Below, piece by piece: positions 11,946-24,044 of a DNA stretch of 64,000 nt; the stretch's first letter is position 1; each line of letters opens with the position of its first letter. Source of the DNA: Poa pratensis (lineage: Eukaryota > Streptophyta > Magnoliopsida > Poales > Poaceae). Below the pieces are notes generated by a model that was given only the letters and a program-made list of their open reading frames with translations, ran no database searches and was not told the origin of the DNA. Both the position numbers and the translations under genes were made by a program. Location of the stretch: positions 39,106,588-39,170,587 of the forward strand of contig CAMZMU010000107.1 in the NCBI GenBank assembly GCA_947311845.1. Direction: 5' to 3'.

Positions 11946-13060
11946 GGCTCGGGGTAGCTTTTATAAGCTCGACGACGGCGCACGGGCTCGTCGTGGACAC
12001 GGTGCAGGGGAGGGGTTCCAGGGCGCGATAGCTCGCCGTAGCTCGTGGTAGGGGGCGGCTGCAGCGTTCGAGGTGCAGAGGCTAGCTCGGCGGCGTGGCG
12101 ACGAGCTGTGCATGCGCAAGAAACGGGACGGCTCGGGGAACGTTTGGACGGCGAGTGCGTGCACTGGCACGGCCGTCTCGGGCGGGTGCGGCGGCTGCGT
12201 GGCGCGAAACGGCGATGGGGGTCCTCCCCGGGGATGGCTATGGCGCTGGGAGAGCGCAGAGGCACCAGGGAGAGGGGGGGGCACGGTGTTGGGCGACTGC
12301 GGTGCCGACAACGCCGTTGCCACGGCGACGGCCATGGCGCACGGCGCCCGCGGCTGTCCCCTGGTGCTTCTCCTCTTCCCGTGCCTCTTTTCTTCGATTT
12401 CTTGGACGCGGCGAGGTCAGTGAGGTGCGAGGGAGTGGATGCAAGCATCAATTCGAAGAACAAACTTCGAATTCGACCAAATTGCTTCGGTTGAAATCGA
12501 ACCGACGATGAACACAGTGGTGTTCATCACGTGTTCGACGAAATGTGTACACCATTTCTAAATTTGAATTTCTGAAATTTGATTTCATAATTTGCTTCAT
12601 AAATATGTATAGGTATTTGTGGTGCTGTGTTGCATTTTATGTGTCAAGTGCAACATAGCACACTTTGTATTTTGAATTTAATAAAGAAAGTAATAGAATT
12701 TAAATTTAGATTTTTAAATTAAATTTTTGAGAGGGAAAGTTATAGGAATAAAAATGGAGTGTTTATATAACCACTCCACTGAATTTTGTTTGAAAGCATT
12801 TTAGTTTCTCCCCTTGGAGAATTTGTGTGACACAATTGTCACTTTTATTTTTCTTGCTTTACTGGTTATTTTATTTCTTTTCTTTTCTTCCTGTTTTTAT
12901 TTAGAGCAAGCAACACAATTAGCAAGAAATAAATAACACAAGCAACAAGAATTAATTACCACAAGCAACAATTTGCAAACAACACATAACAATTAACAAA
13001 AGTTTTTGTTGGCTCTTATTTTTGGAATAATAATACTGATAATATTTTTGGGATGTTACA
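11946..13060 (+). repeat. Distal part of solo LTR A, with GC-rich island
   Basis: 11946-12430 is strongly GC-rich and open in several frames at once on both strands, which is composition rather than coding. From 12450 the sequence turns AT-rich and ends ATTTTTGGGATGTTACA at the GAGCT duplication. Rejoined with 4170-4531, the GC island is about 0.8 kb, and K had inserted into it. Confidence 0.7.
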
Positions 13061-13065
13061 GAGCT

Positions 13066-14175
13066 CCGTGGCCGTCGATCTTTCGTCCACTGACTCCGTC
13101 TTGACCTAAAAAACGCCTATAAAAAAGGTCCCCTGTCGTTTCGCGAAAGGAGGCGGCGGAGAAACACGAAACCACGAAACAGAGAGACACAAGGCTGCCG
13201 CCGGAGAAGATCGGAGGGGGAAACGCCACCGGAATCGCCTCCGGAGGGCTCCACCCCCTCCGGCGTGTTCATCATCAACATCTTCATCGCCGTTGCTGCC
13301 TCCCATGATGAGGAGGGAGTAGTTCTTCATCGGGGCTGAGGGCTCTACCGGTAGCTATGTGGTTCATCTCTCTTGTAATCTAATTGAATTCATGGATGTT
13401 TCTCCTTCATTGTTTGTGCTACTCAAGTGGTTTTATTAATGTGATTTCCGGAGTCACCTTTGTCTCATGGTGTGAAGTTGACAGTGTGCGCACCGTGTGT
13501 GACTCTTAGGCTAAAGGTTACAGAAATACTTACCATGAGTTATTCTTTGTGTTGGATGTCACTATAAAATTGTGGTGTTTGTTTAGTACTATTTTGGGGT
13601 ACTCATAGTGACCTTGGGGTTCCCTAGATGTGGAAGACAGACTTTAAGGTGTGCTTTTGTAGCCCTACACGATGGTCTTGGTGTTCTATGATATTGTGGT
13701 GTTTGTTCAATCAGACTTTAAGGTGTGCTCTTGTAGCCCTACGCAGTAGATTGGTATTTCTATCCAACGGGAGAATAGTTCAGAGTAGCAAAGTGAAGAG
13801 GAAATATCTATTTATTCAATTGTTGGGAGTGTCCACTAGTGAAAGTATGATCCCTAGGCCTTATTTCCAAGCATCCTAGAAACACACACTTGAGCTTGTC
13901 CTCTTGCTACATAGAGGATTGGGCTTTCTCTCTTTGAGAGCTTTCACTTGCTACTACCTTTGTCTTGTCCTCTTGCAAAGAAGAGGATTGGGACACTTTT
14001 ACATCCATCAAACCAACCATCTTGTTCTCTAAACTTGTTTAGTGCATAATCAACTAAAACTTGTGACACTTTAGTTGTAGGGAATAGATAACTTTTCCTT
14101 CTTGCTCCTGCGGATCGATACCTTACTTCCACATTGAGAGGTGCTACAGTGATCCCTTGCTCTTGGGGGTTATCA
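13066..14175 (+). repeat. Element D 5' LTR, second piece, with TATA box
   Basis: This matches 17641-18746. A TATA box (TATAAAAA from 13118) follows CTTGACCTAAAA and probably drives the element transcript; the 3' LTR has the same at 17687. Two copies of CAGACTTTAAGGTGTGCT about 74 bases apart (13638 and 13712) form a small internal duplication present in both LTRs. It ends TTATCA. Confidence 0.88.
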
Positions 14176-14185
14176 AGTACTTTTC

Positions 14186-14203
14186 TGACGCCGTTGCCGG
14201 GGA
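14186..14203 (+). other. Primer-binding site of D (tRNA-Asp type, one mismatch)
   Basis: TGACGCCGTTGCCGGGGA differs from the tRNA-Asp complement only at the third base (A for G). Confidence 0.85.
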
Positions 14204-14293
14204 GCGTAGCGCTTACGTTTCTATTCTTGTGTGCACTAGACTAAGCTTGGGGAGGTCTCTTTAACTTATTTTATATCTTGCAATCATCTAAGC

Positions 14294-14850
14294 TTGGGGA
14301 GGTTCTTTGACTTGTTTGATGATACTATGTCTCCCATTTATGATGATGAATATGATATTTTCAGTCCACCCACTATTGAGGATATAGTTTATGTTGATTA
14401 TGATATGCCTCCTATATATGATGTTTACAATGATGAATATGATATTTTCAGTCCATCTACTATTGAGGATAAAAATCATTTTGATTATTCTATGCCTCCT
14501 ATTTATGATGATTACATTGATGGATGTGATATTTTTACTCCCACTATTACTAATGAAACTGTTTATGCTTATGTGGAAGTAATGATACTTTTATGCATGT
14601 GGATCATGATAAGAATGCTCTATGTGATGGTTATATTGTGGGTTTTATCAATGATGCTACTGAAAGTTTTTATGAGAGAGGGAGACATGACTTCATATAC
14701 CACAATAATATTAAGTCTCCTCTCTTTTTGTTGAAATTTTTGAAGCTGCACTTGCTTTGCCTTCCTATGCTAGTCACTTTGTGCTTTATTGATTTATTTT
14801 CTTACAAGATCCCAATGCATAGGAAGTGGGTTAGACTTAAATGTGTTTGA
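14294..14850 (+). pseudogene. Short acidic internal ORF of D with tandem peptide repeats, frameshifted
   Basis: The reading begins MGRFFDLFDD and has three consecutive units of about 22-25 residues with the pattern PPIYDD.. DEYDIFSPPTIED, very rich in Asp, Tyr and Ile. After a shift near 14580 the frame starting at 14593 ends with YKIPMHRKWVRLKC. That tail also closes the ORFs of B and H (YKMPMHRKKVRLRC in B), so this is a shrunken relative of the B protein. Its function is unknown; no enzymatic motif is visible. Two polypurine-tract-like motifs (14241-14255 and 14288-14302) lie at or just before its start. Confidence 0.55.
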
Positions 14851-17277
14851 TATTTGCTTCTTGATACTCTTTTATATTCAACTCTTATTCCTATGGGAGC
14901 ATCATTAAAACTATGAAGCCTAGCTATATGGCTATAAAGAAAGCGCTTTGCGGGAGGCAACCCGGTTATTTTTGTGTGATTTTTCTTTGTGTCCTCTTGC
15001 TGTAACAGGAGATTTTGTGTCTAGTTAGTTTCTGGAGTTTTTAATAAAGTGCCAAGTTTTACCCATTTTGGTTTTGAAAAAGTTGCTTATAGCGTTCGGA
15101 GATTTTATTCCTGCACAAATCAGTGCACGGTATGATTTTTAATTCTTATTTTGTAGCTCCGAATGAGCTCATATTTGAACTGTTGTTGCAACTTTTCATC
15201 CTCTGTATGCATGAATGTTTTCGGAATTTTTCGAGAAAGTTTGGTAGGGTAGAAAAATACGTTTTGCTGCTGCTGTTTTTCTGGACAGATTCTGTCCCAT
15301 TTTGTTTGATGCATGCTTTGAGCTTTTAAGTTGAATCTTTTTGATCCAATTGAGTTTATGAGTAGGCATACAACATTATACACTTTCTGGACATTCATAT
15401 GAATTTTTGTTCAAGGATTATATGCAGCAAGGAACCTATTTGTCTATCACTATTAATGCACCCCACAGAAAAGAGATGGGAGAAACGGTGTTTTGAAGTT
15501 TTTTCACAGGGATTGGAGGAGATGCACCAAGAGCTATCCAAGGATGGTGAAGACCATAAGCTTGGGGATGTGAAGACAACCCTGCTGGACCTACACACTC
15601 TCGGTTTGCACACGTCCAACTTCTGTTTTTCGATCGAAACACTTTATCGCATAAACTTGGAGCGTCGTTTTTGTTTTTGTTTGAGTCTTGAGAGACCACC
15701 ACACTATCATTTATATATGAGAGAGCTACTGGAAATATGGGTTGAAATATGTTGGATGCTTTTATAAGATTGGGAAAAGGGATGTTTGAGTTGATTTTTA
15801 ATGATACATATAGTTGCATGATTCATGAGCTTGTTTATGAGTAATAGTTTGCAAATTCTTTTTGTAGAGCTATCACTTATTCATGTTTTGGTGCTGATTG
15901 TTATATTACTTGGTTTAACATGGATAAGTTAGTTCTATGTACACTCATGCATGCATCTAGATGGTCAACTTTCTCCCTTTTGCTAGCCCAAAAACTCCAA
16001 CAAGCAAAAACTTGTTTCCAACACCTTCAACCAAAGTTATTCCAGTGAGTCCACCATATCTACCTATTGGCTTTATGCTATTCCGAGTATGTTTAACATG
16101 TTGTTTGTGTTATCTTACCTCTGAATGAAAATGTTTATGTTATTGATTGCAATGGAAAAAAGTTGGTTATATAGCTCTCACGAACATGATGCACAATGTT
16201 CTTTTATTTGCATTAATAAAACTTGACCCATTGTGATTAAGATTATGATGTTTGTGGCTTGATGAATGTTTTGGGTTGGAAGTTAGCCCATATGTGCTGT
16301 CACATGGCAAGCTTTCAACACGCTCTTCATCTCATTTAGTTGATATCATGTGCTTTTGTCTATGGATGCTTATCATGTTGAAATAAATGTGGAAATAGAG
16401 TGAGTTTAAATGAGTTTGTGTAAATGGTTAGAGAGACGCCTGGGCCGCTAATCTAAGCCATGCATCATTCATGGTGGAAATTTACTTACATACTATGGTG
16501 AACCTTCTGTGATACACCTTGCAATAAAAAACTATTCCAAATGGTAAATAAAAAGGGTGTTGAGATTGTTCATTTTGTTTGTTTGTCTTGTTATTTTGAT
16601 ATGGGCTTGTTCCATATCTTGGGACAAGAGGTACCCCAGTTGACGCTCTTGATGATACTATTATGCTTACAATGATATTTAATTGAACTTGCTTTGTTTC
16701 CCAAGTTGAGTAACACATGGTGTAAGTACTTGTATTCAAGGGGCATGAGACATTCAACCCATTCTTTATCAAGCACACTACTCATATTTGCTTTCACTTT
16801 AACTTTAATCATTCAAGATGCTATGATAGGGGCAATGAGAGCTTGACACCAATGAATACCTTATTGCAATCATTAACTTAAGTAGAAGAGTTTGGAAGTT
16901 GGATGAAACTTATGCATGCTTTACCTCTACTCACATATACATCTTTCCAAAGTGTACACCTATCATATTCAGATTTTCATCTACACTCTATGACCATTGT
17001 AGGATGTTCTACTTATCATTATGCATACATGTGTTCCATATTACTTGCTACCATGTTATACTTTGTGAACTATCAATGAACATCCTTGTCTTGAATACTT
17101 GATATCACTTCATGAACTATCATGCATATTGCTACTCCTTTGAAGAATGAATCATTTGACTATATGTAGCAATAGTAATCATCTTTGATATTCATTGTTA
17201 AGTATTAAATTGCAAAGTCCATGTTAGTTTTATCATCTTCATACTCGAGGACAAGCATGGATTAAGCTTGGGGATGT
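14851..17277 (+). other. Element D 3' non-coding block
   Basis: This 2.4-kb block has no gene. It matches the reverse strand of 25595-27960 (B) and 43150-45512 (H), for example at GGCTATAAAGAAAGCG near 14932 and its counterparts. It carries a polypurine-like motif at 15556-15570 and ends with the true tract at 17262-17277. Confidence 0.8.
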
Positions 17278-18746
17278 TGATGCATGTAAAATGCATACAT
17301 GAACTTTGCACTTTAATTGCTTATATTCCAATCATATTTGCATCATATAAGGGTTATATCAATGTTTTATAATGATTTTGGGAATATTTCATAGTTTTCC
17401 CATTTATTTGGAATTATGCCTGTTTTTCCAGAAAACGTCTTTTTTAGTGTTTCAGACTTTCCGGGAGCTTCGTGACTCCAAAAAGGGCAAGGCCAAAGAG
17501 CATGGTTCAGAATTTTCGAGACAAACGCAATGGGCTTAAATTGAAGACCAGAAGCCCAACAGGCTGGAAATGCGAGGGTCCCTCGCGGCCTAAAATACCT
17601 GGCCGCGTGGGCCCAGCTCTTTTCCCCCTCGGAGCTCCGTGGCCGTCGATCTTTCGTCCACCGACTCCGTCTTGACCTAAAACGCCTATAAAAAAGGTCC
17701 CTTGGCGTTTCGCGAAAGGAGGCGGCGGAGAAACATGAAACCACGAAACAGAGAGACAGAAGGCTGACGCCGGAGAAGATCGGAGGGGGGAAACGCCGCC
17801 GGAATCGCCTCCGGAGGGCTCCACCCCCCTCTGGCGTGTTCATCATCAACATCTTCATCGCCGTTGCTTCCTCCCATGATGAGGAGGGAGTAGTTCTTCA
17901 TCGGGGCTGAGGGCTCTACCGGTAGCTATGTGGTTCATCTCTCTTGTAATCTAATTGAATTCATGGATGTTTCTCCTTCATTGTTTGTGCTACTCAAGTG
18001 GTTTTATTAATGTGATTTCCGGAGTCACCTTTGTCCCATGGTGTGAAGTTGACAGTGTGCGCACCGTGTGTGACTCTTAGGCTAAAGGTTACAGAAATAC
18101 TTACCATGAGTTATTCTTTGTGTTGGATGTCACTATAAATTTGTGGTGTTTGTTTAGTACTATTTTGGGGTACTCATAGTGACCTTGGGGTTCCCTAGAT
18201 GTGGAAGACAGACTTTAAGGTGTGCTTTTGTAGCCCTACACGATGGTCTTGGTGTTCTATGATATTGTGGTGTTTGTTCACTCAGACTTTAAGGTGTGCT
18301 CTTGTAGCCCTACGCAGTAGATTGGTATTTCTATCCAATGGGAGAATAGTTCAGAGTAGCAAAGTGAAGAGGAAATATCTATGTATTCAATTGTTGGGAG
18401 TGTCCACTAGTGAAAGTATGATCCCTAGGCCTTATTTCCAAGCATCCTAGAAACACACACTTGAGCTTGTCCTCTTGCTACATAGAGGATTGGGCTTTCT
18501 CTCTTTGAGAGCTTTCACTTGCTACTACCTTTGTCTTGTCCTCTTGCAAAGAAGAGGATTGGGACACTTTTACATCCATCAAACCAACCATCTTGTTCTC
18601 TAAACTTGTTTAGTGCATAATCAACTAAAACTTGTGACACTTTAGTTGTAGGGAATAGATAACTTTTCCTTCTTGCTCCTGCGGATCGATACCTTACTTC
18701 CACATTGAGAGGTGCTACAGTGATCCCTTGCTCTTGGGGGTTATCA
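17278..18746 (+). repeat. Element D 3' LTR
   Basis: Starts TGATGCATGTAAAATGCA, has a TATA box at 17687 and ends TTATCA before the ATAAT duplication. It is uninterrupted and the same length as the reassembled 5' LTR. Confidence 0.92.
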
Positions 18747-18751
18747 ATAAT

Positions 18752-19572
18752 TTTGATGATGCTTCTACTGTTCTTGATGAAAGTGGTTCTTTAGGTCCCT
18801 TTTTAGATGCTACTATTGCTAGGTCTAAACAAATTGAAAATGCTGAAACACCTAATGGAAGTCCCATTATCCCTGTTGATTCACCTGAGTTGAGGGATTA
18901 TACTTGTGATGATCTTGATGAAACTTATGTGGAACTTGACGATGACTTTATTGATGAATGTAATGCTACTAGTGGTGCAAGTAACATTAAAAATCTTCTT
19001 GCAAAACATGATGTTAAATATAAATTGTCTCCTGATGCTAAATTTGCCACATCTCCCATAAACATTAAAGAAAAGAATTATGACTTCTCTCTTGATTTGT
19101 CACATATATCCATTGTTGAGAAAAAACCTTTTTGTGGTACTGAAAATGAAAGTGTTGTAGAACACATGAATGAGCTCTCTACTTTGAGTAGCTTATTTTC
19201 TGATGATATAAAGAAACATAACTACTTTGTTACTAAATTTTTTCCTTTCTCATTGAAAGATGAAGCTAAAACTTGGTATAATAATCTGTCTCCTGGTTCT
19301 ATTGATAGTCCTATTGGCTTGCTTAATGCTTTCTTTCAGAAATATTATCCTGCTTGTGCTCAACATGCTGCCTTGCAGAGGATTTTTAACTTCAAACAGG
19401 TTGAAGGAGAAAATGCTTGAATCATGGTCAAGGTTTGTTCTTTAATTAGAGCTCGGCCTGGACATCAATTGGCCAAAAATGAACTTCTTGATATATTTTA
19501 TAATGGACTAACTGTTGAATCTAGGACATACCTGGATAGTTGTGTTGGTTGTGTTTTCAGGAAAAGAACTCC
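18752..19572 (+). pseudogene. Gypsy gag of element E, core piece
   Basis: This continues the frame broken at 1396. Its C-terminal half has the retrotransposon gag signature FFPFSLKDEAKTWYNNL followed by a FQKYYP-type stretch (about 19225-19350). The frame shifts near 19418, and the gag reading continues in another frame (ESWSRF, later LDSCVGCVFRK) until about 19572. There the sequence switches to the middle of an F/H-type LTR. Protease and polymerase are absent from the window, so E was truncated by deletion at that junction. Confidence 0.8.
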
Positions 19573-22484
19573 ATATCTTAGTGGAGTATAAGAGAGATTA
19601 ATAAACAAAAGATCTCTATGTTAGGACGTGATGCTCATATAATTAGTAACTTGTCATGAAACCTTTTTGTTGTAATCTAATATGTCAATTCTAGTGTTCC
19701 ATTATCTACCACTTTATTAAAGAGAGAGTGCATTTGTGAAACCATGAACCCTGGTCCATTTTTAATCATAAGAAACACCTTTCCAACAACTTTTATCCAT
19801 TTTCCATTTTCTGCCATTTAAAAATCCGAAAATACAAAAACACTTTTATATCTTGCATTCACAATACGAAACCCAAAAATATCATCCATCATTGTTTCCA
19901 CCATCCTTGCATATTTATTTATCATCATTGCATATTTATTTACTGTTTTGCATTCATTATCTTTTCATATCATTCTCACACCTTGTGCTTGACAACCACT
20001 AGGTGAGGTTGAGGGCACAAAACAATTTACTTTGGTTTGTAGGTTTCAAGAGAAGGATAAGAAGATAAATCTTTCACTACTGATTCCCCGAGAGTTCGAT
20101 ATTAAACCCTCGAGTCACCCCTCGTGGGGAAAACTGTCTTTCCTATACTATACACTCTGCACTTGGAGTTATTGGGTTGGCGTGTATGGTAAATTAAAAT
20201 TTCACGTATTGCTACGCAACCCTATTCCAGGATCTACTATCAAGATACATGCGAATACGAAGATCCGAAGATCTAGTTTAGTATACGTTACCAACATCGT
20301 AGATTGCGGAAGAACGTGTTGATGACGTAGTCGATGTAGCCGTACGCGGTCTCTTCTCAACCAAGCCTGGTAGAGAGATTCCGACGCCTTCTTCTCCTTT
20401 GCTTCACCACCTTGTTCAATAGCTGAAGGGTGCAACGTCTATGACGAGGAACCCCTCCGAGAGCTTGCACACGTACACTGGAAAGGTTCAGTAGGGCTTC
20501 GCCGTCCAAGCTTGAAGTCTGCTGGTGTATATGAAGGTGAAGATCTCAACACATGAGAAGGAGAGAGAGAGAGAGATTAGATCTAGTCTAATCGGATAGG
20601 TCGTCTCTAATTAGAGGTTCCTCTAATCCAACTAGAAGAGATCTAAACTTGAGAGCAACTTGCGTCTCGTCTAGTTGAGAAACTTGTGTGAATCTTGTGT
20701 CTAAATTGTATCTCCACAACTAGAGGGGTGGGGTTTATAAAGGAGCCCAAGGGGTAGGGAGACTTGGGAAGGAGGAAACCTTCCCCTAGTCCAATTGGAC
20801 AAAGATTGGACAAGGGGAAAGTCCCCTTGCCCAATTCGGTATGGGAGGATGAGTTGGGGTTGCACCCCAACTCTCCTCCCCTTCTCCCTTCCTTGCACCG
20901 GCCGGCCGGGTGGGGCCCACCCTTGGCCGCACCGACCTAGGGCGGGTGGGGCTCACCGCGGCGCTCCGACCTGGCGGGTGGGGCCCGCCCTAGGCCGGCC
21001 CACCTCGGCCACTTGAGCCGCCGCCGCCGCGCCACCTCCCCCCACCGTGGGCCTCGGCCCACTAGGGTTCGGCCGGGGGGAGCTTCCCCCGTTTGGCGCC
21101 TCGGCCCATCACCACTTGGTGGTGTGGCCTTTTAATATTTCTCCGTAATTATTTATCAATTAAATAAATGAATATTTAATTAACATATAATTAAATAATA
21201 CTTTGTCATATTAATTCTTATTTGAATATTTCCTTTTACAGAATATTCACCGAATTAATTACCTATCATATGAAACACCTTTCATATGATCCGGGACACC
21301 TAGTGTCCGCCGACAAAATACTCCGGACAAATATATACTTCCTTATAAACCTTCTCGGAATAAATCCGACCGTGATAGTAACTTCTATCACAAACTTTCT
21401 CTCTTGACAAGGTATGTCATATCACGCAAGCACCATGCCGATGAAACTGTCTCCATGTTCCAGACCAACCATATAACACAACTAACCAATCCTAGCTTAA
21501 GTGTGTCCACCCTACAGGTCCGATAACGGGTAGCTATAATTGGTTGGGTATCAACCAATCACCGGCCAGTGACAGTTCCAAGGACGTCCTGTGTGGCTGC
21601 TATCGTTATGCGAATAACTCTACTGTTGAACCTGTTGATTATCATATATCAATCCCATTACTCGCGACACTGAACTTCACCCAAGATATAGATCCGTGAT
21701 GATACCATGAATCAATCAAGGATTGATTCACATCATCTTTGTCTATCTCGTTACCGGTAAGTTCCATTTACTCATTGCCGTATTATGATATCCCACACGG
21801 TGTAACTTCACCATGCATTGTCTGCAGAACGTAGTGGATATGTATATAATACCGAGCGGGCCCTGGAAGTATCTCTCTTAACCTAGAGGAGTAATTTCCC
21901 ATCTCAGAACATCAGGATACACACACCTTTGAAGCCACCCAGCAACTGCCTTTATGGTCACCCTGTTATGGCCGTGACGGTTGACAGCACCAAAGCAACT
22001 CCTCCAATATGCATGACCCCAATAACCTCATGGTTACAAGGACATGTTATACAACAACCTTTCTGTGATAAAGCTAAGGACAAAAAGACTATTTAACGGA
22101 ATCTCTTAACATACCAACACTTGGGTGACCCAGCCATATTATAGTCCAATAATATGCCATCCTTGATGCTGACATAAACTTTATGTCCATGACTAGGATA
22201 AGCCGCGTCATCTAGCATTAAGAATTAGTCCATAAAAGAACTAGGGTACTTTTTACGTATTCATATTCTCTACACGTGCAGGTGAGCTTTTCCCTAAATC
22301 ACGCATTTAGAAATCACTGCAGTTATAGCATAGAGAATACGAATCAATAATGTATGAATCAGATATACATATGTATAAATACATTGTCACATGTATAAAT
22401 ACATTGCCTTTTGGGCATATATCCAACAGGAGTCTCAACCTAACCATATTCTTTTGACGCGGGTAACTGCTTCAAAGTCCATCA
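19573..22484 (+). repeat. LTR F: 5'-truncated LTR of element H, split by G
   Basis: From about 19573 the sequence follows the 3' LTR of H (46593-47239), starting mid-LTR; roughly the first 1.1 kb is missing. It ends CCATCA directly before a primer site. Copia solo LTR G is inserted within it. It is read as the 5' LTR of H because orientation, primer site and family agree. Confidence 0.8.
20170..22428 (-). mobile_element. Solo LTR G (Copia, BARE/Angela-like), reverse strand
   Basis: It is flanked by GGAGT at 20165-20169 and 22429-22433. On the reverse strand it begins TGTTGGATATATGCCC and ends CCAACCCAATA, so the terminal pair is TG...TA, as in element J. It is 2259 bases with no primer site or internal domain, hence solo. 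A GC-rich part (20890-21110) and a (GA)n run near 20563 resemble J's LTR. A TATA-like TTTATAAA lies near 20735. Confidence 0.9.
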
Positions 22485-22494
22485 AGACGTTTTC

Positions 22495-22512
22495 TGGCGC
22501 CGTTGGCGGGGA
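22495..22512 (+). other. Primer-binding site of H (tRNA-Asp type, one mismatch)
   Basis: TGGCGCCGTTGGCGGGGA has one change from the tRNA-Asp complement. It lies 10 bases after the LTR end. Confidence 0.85.
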
Positions 22513-22855
22513 ATCATTGCTGTAAAGATTTATCCAACTAGTTTCAAGCCACGCACCACAATTTTTGGTTTCATTGCCTAAGGACTATTGGAGGAGTATC
22601 TCACAACAAAGTCAACTTCATCACCAACTTGTGCAAACACCTAAGCCTGGGGAGGTTGCACCTACGTGAGCATCATCTTATCCATCTTTACCTTCAAAGC
22701 ATTTTATTTTGTTTTGTTATTGTCTTGCATATCATATTTATATTTCGGTTTGCATATTTTATTTTCAGTTTTGCATTTTGTGTTGCATTTGTTATTTCGG
22801 TTTGCATTGTTTAGTATCATTTTATTTTCAGTTCTCATCTAAAAACATAAAATCC
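22513..22855 (+). other. Leader of element H
   Basis: This matches the leader of B read on the reverse strand (29727 down to about 29500), for example CACAACAAAGTCAAC and GTGAGCATCATCTTATCC. It contains a polypurine-like motif at 22641-22655. No start codon of the B-type ORF is reached: the sequence passes into reverse A-family LTR near 22856. Confidence 0.75.
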
Positions 22856-23943
22856 ATCAAAAACTCCTTTGTGGTATCCTTGGTTGGATATCGTTATGCC
22901 GAGGTGTCGGCAGGATGAGAAAGTGGACAGTGTTGGTTTTCTTTAAAAGCTCATTGTGTCTGGGTACTTACGTCAACCAATCTTACCCGGTGCAACCACA
23001 TTTACCCCCATATGGGAAAGGGCGTAGTCATATAGTTTGCTCACTTTAGTGCGGGATACCTCTACAATGGAGATGACTCCGTTCCATGAGGGGATGGTTC
23101 GGTAACCTACCCCCTGACCCGGAATCCTCACATGTTGATTGGGAAGATGAAGAACGCCACCATACGATCGCCGGACAGAACTACAAGTCCTCACACTTAG
23201 GTCCGAAGGGCTGGACTAGGTGTCGAAGGAATGTTTCGTAGCGGCAGGGTCCTGTACTAGCGTGAGCAAAGGAAAGGCTATGGTCGGTAACCCAACTTCT
23301 CATACACCTTGTATGGCGGGACGTAGCTGACATGATGGGTTGCCGAATGGGTGTGGGAAAAGCGTACTACCTCTGCAGAGTGTAAAACTATTCGAATAGC
23401 CGAGTCCTCGGTTATGGATAATTGGGAGGCCCTACCGAGATCTATGAGCAAAGTGTTGAGTTTTGAAAACAAAATGAGTTTATACGACAGCTATACTAAA
23501 GGACCTGTATGAGCTTGTCGGTGTTGTTGACCATGAAGGGCTATGGTCGGAAAAGGAGGAGGTTTTTTGGAAAAATGAGATGGACTTTCGGGAGAATTTC
23601 TAAAATCTCTTCTTACCTTTTTAACAAAGATATAGAGATGTCTTATAAAAAAATAAAGGCTTTATTATAATAAAAATGATGCTAGTGCATGCTCATGTCG
23701 GGGGTAGTTTGCGAAGTACATTCAAATGTACTCATAATGGTTTCGTCCCTGGCATTATATTGCGATGCCAGATTTCGAGGAATGCTACCAGGAGGAGGAG
23801 TATGGCGCCGATGACGTGAACTAGGGATCTTCATAAGTCACCTACCTGTCAGGTGTCAAAATGCGTTTTGGTCGACTAACGTAGTTTTCGATGCATGTTT
23901 AAGTTTGGCCCTTGAAGGCACCTATGTAAGACTTGGTCTGTAT
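22856..23943 (-). repeat. Element I: reverse, truncated A-family LTR, left piece
   Basis: Read in reverse this matches solo LTR A from about 1901 to 3030, for instance around GTACTTACGTCAACC (22966) and GAATAGCCGAGTCCTCGG (23394). It breaks at TGTAT, where Copia element J is inserted, and resumes at 42126. The distal two thirds of the LTR are missing on the left. Confidence 0.82.
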
Positions 23944-24044
23944 TGTTGGAGATATGCCCTAGAGACAATAATAATTAAGTTTATTATTTATCTCCATGTT
24001 TATTATTAATGTTTGTATCTTTATGCTACAGCTGTATTGGGTAC
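23944..24044 (+). repeat. Element J 5' LTR, first 101 bases
   Basis: Identical in outline to 38263 onward. It stops at GGTAC, the duplicated target of B, and continues at 31312. Confidence 0.92.

Larger units (their letters stand above)
1756..13060 (+). mobile_element. Solo LTR A (large LTR, TGTGGGGACC...GGGATGTTACA), split by K
   Basis: The terminal TG...CA and the 5-bp TSD GAGCT on both sides define a single LTR without primer site or internal domain, hence a solo LTR left by LTR-LTR recombination. Without nested element K (4532-11945) it is about 3.9 kb. The first part (1756-4130) is AT-rich with no credible gene; 4170-4531 is GC-rich. A second copy of its first 1.25 kb lies in reverse orientation at 22856-23943 plus 42126-42272 (element I). 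The length suggests one of the large-LTR Gypsy families, but I cannot name it. Confidence 0.88.
1397..18746 (+). mobile_element. Element D: non-autonomous Gypsy-like LTR retrotransposon, inserted in E
   Basis: D is bounded by a 5-bp TSD, ATAAT, at 1392-1396 and 18747-18751. Both LTRs start TGATGCATG and end TTATCA. The 5' LTR (1397-1755 plus 13066-14175 once nested DNA is removed) and the 3' LTR (17278-18746) are both 1469 bases. A tRNA-Asp-like primer site follows the 5' LTR, and a polypurine motif (17262-17277) precedes the 3' LTR. The 3.1-kb internal region holds only a short acidic ORF and no protease, reverse transcriptase, RNase H or integrase, so D must have depended on proteins supplied in trans. 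Confidence 0.92.

Noticed and set aside
12045..12511. Several overlapping long open frames on both strands in GC-rich DNA
   Set aside because: They lie inside solo LTR A, are open in up to five frames at once, and show only composition bias (Arg/Gly/Ala/Pro-rich text) with no domain.
18728..18751. Start codon giving a longer gag-like protein
   Set aside because: These bases belong to the end of the D LTR and the TSD. The real gag N-terminus is at 1223.
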